Below, piece by piece: positions 8,914 through 16,033 of a stretch of DNA of 64,000 nucleotides. The notes beneath the pieces were generated by a model that saw only the letters and a program-made list of their open reading frames with translations, was not told where the DNA came from and searched no databases. Each line of letters starts with the position of its first letter. Positions within the stretch are counted from its first letter, which is position 1. Made by a program: the position numbers and the translations under genes. Origin of the DNA: DASSFZ01 sp035292585 (GTDB lineage: Bacteria > Chloroflexota > Anaerolineae > Fen-1058); contig DATDPU010000138.1 of assembly GCA_035292585.1 (NCBI GenBank), forward strand, positions 99,428 to 163,427. The letters are read 5' to 3'.

Positions 8914-8923
8914 CTTTACGGGC

Positions 8924-9619
8924 TTACTTGAAGAGTTGTTCGAGCGCGGCGCGCGCCTCACGCGTGAGATTGCCCTTAGGCCGAGCGCGCAGCCAGTCTT
9001 TGGCTTTCTTCACGTGGATAGCCGGTATGGGTAAGGCGGCGAAGTCGACGTTCACGTTAGGGTGCGTGAAGACGATGAGCGGTTGGACCTCGACCGGCGT
9101 ATCGGGCAGGTGGCGGGCCAGGTGACGTTGGAGGCGCGCCACCTCGGCGGCCGCTTCGCGCGTCGGGTTGCCGAGACCTTCTTCGCTCATCCAGGTGAGC
9201 ACCCGCCGCAAGCCGGTCGGATTGCGCCAACGACCGTTCTCGTATGAGATGCGGCCGGCTTGCGACTTGGGGATGAGCGTGTAAACGGCGTCGGGCGCGA
9301 GCAGCACGTGTGCGGCAGGCGCGCCGTAGTGCACGAGCGTATAGCGGTCGTCGAAACCCTTGAGCGCTTTGGTCAAGGTCAAATGCGGCAGGTCGCCCCG
9401 ATCGAACCGGCGCACGTAATATCCCCCGACCTGAGAGAGAATCAGGCCAATCGCCAGGCACGCGAGTGAAACGGGAAACAACGCCACTGCCTGGGGGCCA
9501 TTCCCGGAAGTGAGCGAGATCAACAGCCCTAACAGCAAAATGCCGAACCCTCCGAAGAAAGCATATCGGCCGATTCGGCTACGCGACTTGATGTAGTTGT
9601 CGTTTTGGATAACGCGCAC
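8924..9619 (-). CDS. two-helix membrane protein with cytoplasmic alpha/beta domain
   Basis: 231 aa from a GTG at 9619 that follows CAGGAG; a TTG start at 9637 is possible. Two membrane helices sit near residues 20-40 and 50-70. The remaining ~160 residues contain YTLVHYGAPAAHVLLAPDAVY and PLIVFTHPNVNVD. This resembles the layout of nuclease-related (NERD-like) membrane proteins, but no catalytic set is certain. Function unknown. Confidence 0.5.
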   Translation of the reverse strand: MRVIQNDNYIKSRSRIGRYAFFGGFGILLLGLLISLTSGNGPQAVALFPVSLACLAIGLILSQVGGYYVRRFDRGDLPHLTLTKALKGFDDRYTLVHYGAPAAHVLLAPDAVYTLIPKSQAGRISYENGRWRNPTGLRRVLTWMSEEGLGNPTREAAAEVARLQRHLARHLPDTPVEVQPLIVFTHPNVNVDFAALPIPAIHVKKAKDWLRARPKGNLTREARAALEQLFK

Positions 9620-9679
9620 ACTGGCTCCTGAAGACAACGAACGCGGGTTGTCACCCGTCCTTTGTCTTTCGTCCTTCGT

Positions 9680-10951
9680 CTAGGATTTGCCGTTCCGATA
9701 CTGCCCCAACACCAAACAGGCATTGTGCCCGCCCAGGCCAAAGGAATTCGAAATCGCCACGCGCACGCGCGCCTCGCGGGCCTGATTGGGCACGTAATCC
9801 AGATCGCACTCCGGGTCGGGGTCGCTATAGTTAATCGTCGGGTGCAGGTGCTGGGTGACCAGACTCATGGTCATCGCGATCGCTTCCAAAGCCCCGGCGC
9901 TCCCCATGGCGTGACCGATCATCGACTTCGTAGAGGAGATCGGAATGTTGTAGGCCTGTTCGCCGAACAGGCGCTTGATCGCGAATGTTTCAATGGCGTC
10001 GTTGATGGGGGTGGAGGTGCCGTGCGCATTGATGTAGTTGACTTCGCTCACGTCGACGCGGGCATCGCGTAAGGCCCACTTCATCGCGCGCCCCGCGCCT
10101 GCGCCGTCGGGGTCGGGCGCGGCTACATGGTAAGCATCGGACGACGTGGCCTGCCCCAGCACTTCGGCGTAAATACGCGCCCCGCGCGCGCGAGCGTGTT
10201 CGAGTTGTTCCAACACGACCAGGCCGCAGCCTTCGCTGTACACGAAACCATCGCGCGTCCGATCGAACGGGCGCGAGGCGGTTTCCGGCGAATCGTTGCG
10301 CGTGGACAAGGCGCGCATGATGCTGAAGCCGGCGATGGCGAAGTCGCGGATCAAACCCTCGACGCCGCCGGCGATCATGATCGTCGCCGCGCCGCGCCGA
10401 ATGTACTCGGCCGCTTCGCCGATGGCCTGCGTGCCGGTGGCGCAGGCTGCCACGACCGCGCTCAGCGGCCCCTTGGCCTGCGCCAGGTAGCTGACATGGT
10501 GGGTGGGCATATTGGCTAACGAGGCGGTCACGGCGAATGGGCTGGAGGCGCGCATCCCGCGCGCGCGGAAAACTTGCAGCTCGTCGTCGGCTTTGTCGAA
10601 GTTGCCCATCGCCGTGCCGATCAGCACGCCGGCCTGTTCCTGCAGCGCTTCGGGCAACGGCAACGCTAGACCGGCGTCGGCCAGCGCCTCGTAGGCGGTG
10701 GCGGTAGCCAGCTGAGAAGCGCGCCCCATCCGGCGCGCTTCTTTAAAATTGATCCATTGGGTTGGATCGAAGCCCTTGACTTCGCCGGCAAAGCGGGTGG
10801 GCATGGCGCTGGCATCGAACTGTGTGATCGCTGCGATGCCGGAGCGGCCGTTCGTCAGGCCATCCCATAATTCGGCGACGGAGTGGCCGAGCGGCGATAA
10901 GGCTCCCATGCCGGTGATGACAACGCGTTGAGAGTGTGGTCGAAGTTCCAA
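9680..10951 (-). CDS. fabF: beta-ketoacyl-[acyl-carrier-protein] synthase II
   Basis: The 423 aa thiolase-fold condensing enzyme elongates acyl-ACP with malonyl-ACP in fatty acid synthesis. The active-site Cys lies in VVAACATGTQAIG (Cys170), with catalytic His in INAHGTSTPIND and in MIGHAMGSAGALEA. Length is normal. It lies directly downstream of plsX on the reverse strand, with a 33-base gap, and is probably transcribed from the plsX promoter at 12094-12122. The spacer 9620-9679 holds a short GTCTTTCGTC word repeat. Confidence 0.93.
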   Translation of the reverse strand: MELRPHSQRVVITGMGALSPLGHSVAELWDGLTNGRSGIAAITQFDASAMPTRFAGEVKGFDPTQWINFKEARRMGRASQLATATAYEALADAGLALPLPEALQEQAGVLIGTAMGNFDKADDELQVFRARGMRASSPFAVTASLANMPTHHVSYLAQAKGPLSAVVAACATGTQAIGEAAEYIRRGAATIMIAGGVEGLIRDFAIAGFSIMRALSTRNDSPETASRPFDRTRDGFVYSEGCGLVVLEQLEHARARGARIYAEVLGQATSSDAYHVAAPDPDGAGAGRAMKWALRDARVDVSEVNYINAHGTSTPINDAIETFAIKRLFGEQAYNIPISSTKSMIGHAMGSAGALEAIAMTMSLVTQHLHPTINYSDPDPECDLDYVPNQAREARVRVAISNSFGLGGHNACLVLGQYRNGKS

Positions 10952-10984
10952 GTGTGCGCAGCCTCGTTTCAGTTATCTCGACAT

Positions 10985-12052
10985 TTAGTTCAGCGGTGTT
11001 GCAACCGGGGCCGGCGGGCTTGACGGTACCGTCTTCAAGCCCGCCTTAATGCGCTCGACGATCCGGCCTTCGACGACGCGGATGGCCGTCCGGACGGCGT
11101 TGCGCACGGCCAGGGCGTCGGCGCTGCCGTGCCCCACCAGCACATTGCCCTCGACGCCAGCCAGCAGCGCCGCGCCCAGCTCGCGGTGATCGACGCGCCG
11201 GCGCAACCGCCGCAGATTGGGCAACAACAGGATCAAGCCGGGCAGCAACAGGATCAGGCCGGGGATCATCACCACCAGCGCGATTTTCGCCAGAGGGCCG
11301 GCCGTCACCTGTCGGCGTAAGAATTTGACCAGAAACGACACGATGCCTTCAGTGTACTTGATGATCACGTTGCCGGTGAAGCCATCGGTCACGATCACAT
11401 CGGCCTTGCCCCCGGGAATATCGCGGCCCTCCAGGTTGCCCACGAAGTTGAGCGTGCCGTCCTTGAGCAACTTGAACGCGTCGCGCACCAGCATAGACCC
11501 TTTATCTTCTTCTTCGCCGTTCGACACGATGCCGACGCGTGGGCGATGGATACCGAGCACATGCTCGGCGTACAGGCTGCCCATCAGCGCGTTCTGGGCC
11601 AGCTGCTCAGGCTTGGGGTCGGTGTTGGCCCCAAGGTCGATGAGCACAGCGGGGGATGCCGAAGCGGGAAAGATCGAGCACAGCGCCGGCCGGTGGATGC
11701 CGCGGATGCGGCCCAGGGTGAACAGCGCCGCCGCCAGCGCGCCGCCGGTATTGCCGGCGGTGACAAAAGCGTCGGCTTCACCCTGCTTGAGCAAGCGCAT
11801 GCCGACGCTCATCGAGTTGTCTTTCTTTTCCTTGACCGCCAGGGTGTGTTCATGCATCTCGATGATTTGCGAAGCATGCAGCACGCGAATCGGCAGTCCT
11901 GTCGTGGGGTGCTTGGCGAGTTCAGCCTTGACGATATCTTCCTTTCCTACCAGGATAATGTCCACGCCAAAGTCCCGTGCGGCCCGAACCGCGCCGGCGA
12001 CCACTACGCCCGGCGCGTGGTCGCCGCCCATCGCGTCGACTACGATTCGCAT
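10985..12052 (-). CDS. plsX: phosphate acyltransferase PlsX with hydrophobic insertion
   Basis: 355 aa; it makes acyl-phosphate from acyl-ACP for phospholipid synthesis. MRIVVDAMGGDHAPG at the N-terminus, FVTAGNTGGALAAALF and VTDGFTGNVIIK are family hallmarks. At residues 261-280 the protein carries a very hydrophobic segment in which PGLILLL is repeated. It corresponds to a 21-base tandem duplication at about 11223-11264 and lies in the region known to hold PlsX on the membrane. The ATG overlaps no neighbour and follows GGAG. Confidence 0.93.
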   Translation of the reverse strand: MRIVVDAMGGDHAPGVVVAGAVRAARDFGVDIILVGKEDIVKAELAKHPTTGLPIRVLHASQIIEMHEHTLAVKEKKDNSMSVGMRLLKQGEADAFVTAGNTGGALAAALFTLGRIRGIHRPALCSIFPASASPAVLIDLGANTDPKPEQLAQNALMGSLYAEHVLGIHRPRVGIVSNGEEEDKGSMLVRDAFKLLKDGTLNFVGNLEGRDIPGGKADVIVTDGFTGNVIIKYTEGIVSFLVKFLRRQVTAGPLAKIALVVMIPGLILLLPGLILLLPNLRRLRRRVDHRELGAALLAGVEGNVLVGHGSADALAVRNAVRTAIRVVEGRIVERIKAGLKTVPSSPPAPVATPLN

Positions 12053-12093
12053 GTAGGTCTGGCTCCAGGGTGATCTGCGGTGACGTGCGGCGG

Positions 12094-12122
12094 ATTGTAC
12101 CTGACGGACAGCGAGTTGTCAA
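12094..12122 (-). promoter_or_regulatory. consensus sigma-70 promoter for plsX-fabF
   Basis: Read on the reverse strand, TTGACA (12122-12117) and TACAAT (12099-12094) are separated by 17 bases. The transcript would begin near 12087, giving a leader of about 35 bases to the plsX ATG. The rest of the 12053-12323 spacer shows no gene. Confidence 0.85.
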
Positions 12123-12323
12123 AGAAAATGGGCGTACTTGTTTCAGGAGCGTGCGCCGGGTAGAGCAGAAGCGCAGGACTTTAGTTTGACGAGAAGGGCG
12201 CCGAGTTGTCGCGCGCCGGGCGCGGAAGCGCCGCGGCGATCTTGAGCGCGTCACATTGTGCAAGTTCCAACAAGTTTCAGCGGATGAGCGCGATGGCCCG
12301 ACTTACAGTGAGGAAGCCGGGAA

Positions 12324-12384
12324 TATCCGTATTTTTAATGGGGGAAAACCCGTACCCCGCCGGGGTAAACCCCCATTGCGGATA
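12324..12384. repeat. three-tier palindromic structure
   Basis: Nested pairs: TATCCG (12324-12329) with CGGATA (12379-12384), AATGGGGG (12337-12344) with CCCCCATT (12370-12377), and CCCC (12355-12358) with GGGG (12362-12365) around GCC. As RNA this would be a stacked hairpin. No gene overlaps it. Confidence 0.7.
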
Positions 12385-12475
12385 GGGCTGGCTGTGATAT
12401 GCTACACCCGACAATCTTCTCGTGAGGCGCGGAGGCGCGATGTTCGGGGGACATCGCGCCTCCGCCCTTATTTGG
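12376..12475 (+). ncRNA. candidate short RNA: promoter plus strong terminator
   Basis: TTGCGG (12376-12381), 16 bases, then TATGCT (12398-12403) reads as a moderate promoter. About 25 bases after the expected start, a perfect 15-bp stem (12429-12443 with 12451-12465, loop TCGGGGG) is followed by CCTTATTT. The predicted transcript of 50-65 bases contains no start codon with a binding site. It may be a small RNA, or simply insulate the tRNA promoter at 12509. Confidence 0.4.
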
Positions 12476-12506
12476 CTCAAAACCCTACCCGGCCAAGAAT
12501 TGTTGT

Positions 12507-12514
12507 GGTATAAT
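12507..12514 (+). promoter_or_regulatory. extended -10 promoter of the tRNA gene
   Basis: A TGG precedes TATAAT (12509-12514), 25 bases ahead of the mature tRNA 5' end. No good -35 box is seen at the right spacing, which suits an extended -10 promoter. Confidence 0.6.
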
Positions 12515-12538
12515 CCCGCGCCGTGGCGTATTGAGATC

Positions 12539-12580
12539 GGCGGCGTAGCTCAGTGGCAGAGCAGGGGACTCATAAGCCCC
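12539..12580 (+). tRNA. 5' half of tRNA-Met(CAT), interrupted
   Basis: GGCGGCG acceptor strand, TA, D-arm GCTC...GAGC, then the anticodon stem and loop with CTCATAA and CCCC read as a normal elongator tRNA-Met up to about nucleotide 43. The variable loop, T-arm and 3' acceptor strand (expected CGCCGCC) do not follow and are not found within the window. The natural reading is an attachment junction: tyrosine integrases often recombine in an anticodon loop, and phage genes begin directly downstream. An excisionase-like gene is the nearest. Confidence 0.75.
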
Positions 12581-12633
12581 TTTTCTACCGCCAGAGCGAT
12601 GGAGAAGGTTAGAGCCTAAAGGACTATAAAACG

Positions 12634-12665
12634 GGAACTCCACCACCCTACAGGGATGGTGTTCC
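12634..12665 (+). other. hairpin downstream of the tRNA half
   Basis: GGAA/TTCC, CACCA/TGGTG and CCC/GGG stack around a TACA loop with small bulges. The sequence between the tRNA half and the terminator at 12754 thus looks like structured RNA rather than coding sequence. Confidence 0.55.
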
Positions 12666-12753
12666 ACGCGCTGATTCGGTTAGTAAGGTGCCTTAGCTAT
12701 GCCCGGCTCTTGGTGGAGGGGGCTGGTTAGGGTTATGCCGAAGATGCGCACGC

Positions 12754-12790
12754 AACGCGACCGGGACTCAGTCTCGGTCGCGTTCCTTAT
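12754..12790. terminator. strong terminator hairpin between tRNA half and phage genes
   Basis: AACGCGACCGGGAC (12754-12767) pairs with GTCTCGGTCGCGTT (12771-12784), 14 bp with one G-T pair and a TCA loop, followed by CCTTATTT. It would end transcription coming from the tRNA promoter and, in the other direction, the reverse gene ending at 12787. Confidence 0.85.
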
Positions 12791-12996
12791 TTCCTATTGG
12801 TCTTAGTGGACTGCACGGCCCGATGCCTGTTGATATAGTTGTCCAGGTCGCTTTCTGGGATAGACCACTTTGATGTGTTTGAACCCTTCCACGCATTGGG
12901 CAACTCGCCGGCAGCGAGTAGTCTTAGAACGGTTCTCGTTGATCGACCAATTCTTTCAGCAGCCTCGCGGACATCCAGGAATCTTTCTTTGTTCAC
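12787..12996 (-). CDS. excisionase-like helix-turn-helix protein
   Basis: 69 aa from a GTG at 12996 that follows GGGGGG. FLDVREAAERIGRSTRTVLR and LPNAWKGSNTSKWSIPESDL match the small MerR-like/HTH_17 excisionase fold, in which a winged helix bends DNA. It lies next to the presumed attachment junction, where a recombination directionality factor would be expected. It could instead be a simple repressor. Confidence 0.7.
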   Translation of the reverse strand: MNKERFLDVREAAERIGRSTRTVLRLLAAGELPNAWKGSNTSKWSIPESDLDNYINRHRAVQSTKTNRK

Positions 12997-13059
12997 TACG
13001 ACCCCCCGGGCATGACAACTAGGACGCAGTATAGGAGCCGTTGTCGCAATTGTCAACAT

Positions 13060-13542
13060 TTAATTCAACCCTTGCCGGAAATTGGGTCTTGCAAATTCTC
13101 CATATAGATCAACGGCAGCTGTGTCGTATGCCCTTGCCGCTTCTGCCGGAGTGTTGAAGTATCCCAGGTGAATGTTCCTGCCGCCATGCTTGATTTTTGC
13201 GTGCCATTTCTGCGCACATCGGTTCCAGTAGACACCCTTAAACCCCGATCGATTATTTGACGACACTTTCCTGTTTTGTCCATTCTCAACAGCGGTGGCT
13301 GCTCGCAGATTGGATCTTCTGTTGTCAAAACCATTCCCGTTAATGTGATCAGAGTGCTCCCCAGATCGGAGCCTGCGCTTCAGCTTCCTCTCAAGAATTA
13401 CTCGATGCATAAACACCCTGTTGTGTGGCGACCCGCGTACAGCGTATGTTTTAATGACGTGCCATTTTAGGTCGGCGAGGTCAGAATCCTCATCATCGAC
13501 AAAGGCGATCATGCCTTTTGTTAATTGAATTTGTGTTGTCAT
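13060..13542 (-). CDS. HNH homing endonuclease with AP2 domain
   Basis: 160 aa. An N-terminal HNH region (HRVILERKL, EHSDHINGNGFDNRRSNLR, about residues 48-82) is followed by an AP2/ERF DNA-binding domain (SGFKGVYWNRCAQKWHAKI, HLGYFNTPAEAARAYDTAAV). This order is typical of free-standing phage homing endonucleases. It is likely a selfish gene within the phage and abuts a second HNH gene. A solitary half AP2 domain occurs at 19937-20074. Confidence 0.9.
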   Translation of the reverse strand: MTTQIQLTKGMIAFVDDEDSDLADLKWHVIKTYAVRGSPHNRVFMHRVILERKLKRRLRSGEHSDHINGNGFDNRRSNLRAATAVENGQNRKVSSNNRSGFKGVYWNRCAQKWHAKIKHGGRNIHLGYFNTPAEAARAYDTAAVDLYGEFARPNFRQGLN

Positions 13543-14160
13543 TTACGGGCCCCCCTTATCTTCCAACCACAGCCGCGCCGTGTTCTCACTGCTATGCACC
13601 CACTCGTGGCAGGCGCGACACAGGAGCGCCGCATTACTCATCTCCATGCGCAGTTCCGGGTACTCGTCCCACGGCTTGACGTGATGGACGTGCATGCCGC
13701 GCTTCTGCGTGCTGTGCTCGCCGCAACGTCGGCAGCGGTGGCCGTCGCGCTCGCAGACCTGGCGCACGAACGCCTGGTACTCCGCGCTCGACTGGATACG
13801 CTGGCGCTCCGGGCTGATGCCGCCTTTCCAGTTCGGGTTGGCCGCGCCTTTGCGACCATACATACCGTTGCCGGAACCACGCCTGGCCGGGCACGGCTTG
13901 GAGACCGACTGCGCGATCTTCTGTCGCGTCTCCAAAGTATGGCGGCGACCCTTAAACGAGGCGGCGGGGGCGGGCCGTGCCGGACTATCGGCGCGCAGGT
14001 TGTGCCCACGCGGCCGACTCGCAATACCCAGTCGCCTGCGAGCGAAGTACACATGGTGCGGCTTACAACCGGCCAGCTCTGCAATTTCTCGATCGGAGAG
14101 TTGCTCATCGCTGTACTTCCTCTCCAGCCAGGTGCGGTCGAATTGGGGTGTGTTTTGCAC
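13543..14160 (-). CDS. HNH endonuclease with NUMOD3-like motif
   Basis: 205 aa from a GTG at 14160. An N-terminal helix-turn-helix (SDREIAELAGCKPHHVYFAR) is followed by NUMOD3-like repeats (GRRHTLETRQKIAQS, GMYGRKGAANPNWKGG). A zinc-bound HNH domain completes it (CRRCGEHSTQKRGMHVHHVK ... LLCRACHEWVH). It probably nicks or cuts DNA as a homing or packaging-associated nuclease. It ends exactly where the AP2-HNH gene starts. Confidence 0.88.
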   Translation of the reverse strand: MQNTPQFDRTWLERKYSDEQLSDREIAELAGCKPHHVYFARRRLGIASRPRGHNLRADSPARPAPAASFKGRRHTLETRQKIAQSVSKPCPARRGSGNGMYGRKGAANPNWKGGISPERQRIQSSAEYQAFVRQVCERDGHRCRRCGEHSTQKRGMHVHHVKPWDEYPELRMEMSNAALLCRACHEWVHSSENTARLWLEDKGGP

Positions 14161-14210
14161 GTCTCGCTCCTATCCGATTTCGACGAACTTTCGCCGATTA
14201 CTTACCGTCG

Positions 14211-15158
14211 TTACGACGCCGACAGCTGTGGCATCTCGTCATGCGTGCATCCGTCGAGCTCGCGTCCAGACTTCAACTTCCCAAAGCGTCGCATGCACGC
14301 CCAGTCGTCGCTATCGCTCCATTTCCCCCATCCCCCCACGACGGGTGACTGCGCGCCGGTCTTTCGGTTGAACAAGACGCAGTGCGTAGTGTCGTACCAC
14401 TCGCCCGCCGGCGCCCATTCACCCCACTGCTTGAAGTGAAATGCGACACCGGCTTCGGCGCATTGATCGCGGATCGAGCGCGCCCAGCTCGGGTGCATCG
14501 GACGCGCCTTGCCTCCAGACTCCCCGCCGACGATGACCCAATCGACGGCCACCGTCCAGTAGCTGGCGTCCTCGTCGCCGACGTTCTCTTCCCTGAGCGC
14601 CGTGCTCAGGTCGACTGGGCAAAGCAGCGGTTCAGCCGAGACGAAGATCTTCGCCGGATGCCAACGATGCGCGAGCGATTCCACTACCGGCCAGCGGCTG
14701 TCAAAGCTCGCCTGGTTTTCGGCGGAAAAGCCGAGCCAGACATTCTTCGGCATACCGCTATGCCACGCGCCCCAGCGCTCTGGCAGCAGTTTCTCGATGC
14801 TCTCGACGCGCTTGGTCAGCAGCAACCAGATCAACCAGTCCGTCTCCTCGATCACGCGATAGAGCCGCTCGCGCTGGGGGTCGAGATCCCGCCGATCTTC
14901 GAAGACGTCGGCCATGCTGGCGCAGAACACCCGCTTGTGAGCGCCTTCAGCTTTGGCTTGTTCGTTCCACCGATACGGCTCGCGCCAGTGTTTGTCGCCG
15001 AAAAAGCGGCGAGGCTTATTCGGACCCCAGACGCCCTTGCCGAAGCGGTTCGACAGCGTTTCAGCGTAACAGTGCTGGCATCCCGGCGAGACCTTGACGC
15101 AACCCCACCACGGATTGAAGGTGTGGTCGGTCCATTCGATTTTGCTATTTGCTCCCAT
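14211..15158 (-). CDS. DUF5131 family (phage Gp37/Gp68) protein
   Basis: 315 aa. The N-terminus SKIEWTDHTFNPWWGCVKVS, then CQHCYAE and the later WLLLTKRVE and IVGGESGGKARPMHPSW are the recognisable family blocks. The three-cysteine cluster (GC...PGCQHC) suggests an iron-sulfur, radical-SAM-like site. This family is common in phages and in loci with three-Cys-motif partner proteins; its biochemical role is not settled. It lies six bases from the methyltransferase gene. Confidence 0.88.
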   Translation of the reverse strand: MGANSKIEWTDHTFNPWWGCVKVSPGCQHCYAETLSNRFGKGVWGPNKPRRFFGDKHWREPYRWNEQAKAEGAHKRVFCASMADVFEDRRDLDPQRERLYRVIEETDWLIWLLLTKRVESIEKLLPERWGAWHSGMPKNVWLGFSAENQASFDSRWPVVESLAHRWHPAKIFVSAEPLLCPVDLSTALREENVGDEDASYWTVAVDWVIVGGESGGKARPMHPSWARSIRDQCAEAGVAFHFKQWGEWAPAGEWYDTTHCVLFNRKTGAQSPVVGGWGKWSDSDDWACMRRFGKLKSGRELDGCTHDEMPQLSAS

Positions 15159-15164
15159 GTTGTC

Positions 15165-15755
15165 TCACCTCCACGAAAGCCATTCGATCTTCGGGCCATC
15201 TAGCAGACGATCAGACCATACAAACAGGGCGTACTCCGTTGCATCCGAACCGCCGCCATTGAACGATGGACGCTCAATGCAAGTGACAAGCCGGCTGAGC
15301 GGGCGCTGTTTCCAGAAATCTTCGCGGCACTGCCCCGCCAGAAGGTTGATCCGCAGCAGGAATGACAGCAGACCGCCCGGCGCCAGCAAGCGTAAGCTGG
15401 CTTCGATGAAGCTTTGCGCCAGACTATAGGGTGGATTCCCTATAATCAGGTCGGGACGATCGTCCCGGAAATATCGACGCTCGAAGGTGGTGTAGCTGCA
15501 CCGGAACCAATCGTCGTATATCGTGTCCGGACGGGCGCGATAGAGGTCCACGCCCATGATGAGTGCTTTCGGCCAGCGCTCGCGCGCCGCTTTCCCCCAT
15601 ACGCCAGTCCCGGCCCCGGGGTCAAGGACGAGCGCGGGAGAAGAGATGCCATAGTGCGCGCGGATGTAGTCCAGCACTGCGCCGGCCAGCGCTCTAGGCG
15701 TCTCATAGAAGTCGCTCTTGTTGCGCTTGCCATTGGTTCGCCCGGTCGCGCTCAT
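15165..15755 (-). CDS. DNA N6-adenine methyltransferase-like protein
   Basis: 196 aa. DFYETPRALAGAVLDYIR, the SAM motif VLDPGAGTGVWG (about residues 43-54) and the catalytic IIGNPPYSLAQSFIEAS (NPPY near 106-109) define an N6-adenine-type methyltransferase without a clear target-recognition domain. In phages these often protect DNA from host restriction. The ATG lies within the stop of the LuxR-type gene upstream (four-base overlap). Confidence 0.85.
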   Translation of the reverse strand: MSATGRTNGKRNKSDFYETPRALAGAVLDYIRAHYGISSPALVLDPGAGTGVWGKAARERWPKALIMGVDLYRARPDTIYDDWFRCSYTTFERRYFRDDRPDLIIGNPPYSLAQSFIEASLRLLAPGGLLSFLLRINLLAGQCREDFWKQRPLSRLVTCIERPSFNGGGSDATEYALFVWSDRLLDGPKIEWLSWR

Positions 15756-16024
15756 CGTTGGTATGCCTCACGTTGCTCGCGCATTTCGTGCGTCGCAGGG
15801 CTGATAATCGCTTGCCGAACCTCGTGACGGCTGACGAGCCCCAGCTTGGATAAGATATTGCTGACGTGCGTCTTGACTGTCTCGCGGCTGATCGTCAGCG
15901 CGTCTGCAATCTGTGGGTTGGAATATCCGCGCACGATCAGCTGCGCGACCTCGCGCTCGCGCGGCGTCAAATCGAAGAGATAGCTGTCACCCCGTCTGGT
16001 GTAGAGAAGGTCTTCGTTAACCAT
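15752..16024 (-). CDS. solo LuxR/GerE-type HTH regulator
   Basis: 90 aa. LTPREREVAQLIVRGYSNPQ and ISRETVKTHVSNILSKLGL form a complete GerE helix-turn-helix. No receiver or ligand-binding domain is present, so it binds DNA directly. Two more solo proteins of this class are encoded at 24973-25335 and 28782-29021. Probable phage transcription regulator. Confidence 0.88.
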   Translation of the reverse strand: MVNEDLLYTRRGDSYLFDLTPREREVAQLIVRGYSNPQIADALTISRETVKTHVSNILSKLGLVSRHEVRQAIISPATHEMREQREAYQR

Positions 16025-16033
16025 TGTTCGCGC

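Noticed and set aside
12539..12790. Group I intron in the tRNA-Met gene
   Set aside because: A few bases (GAAGGTTAGAG, ACGGGAAC followed by a hairpin) recall the R and P8 parts, but P, Q and S elements, a guide sequence for the 5' exon and a 3' exon are all missing.
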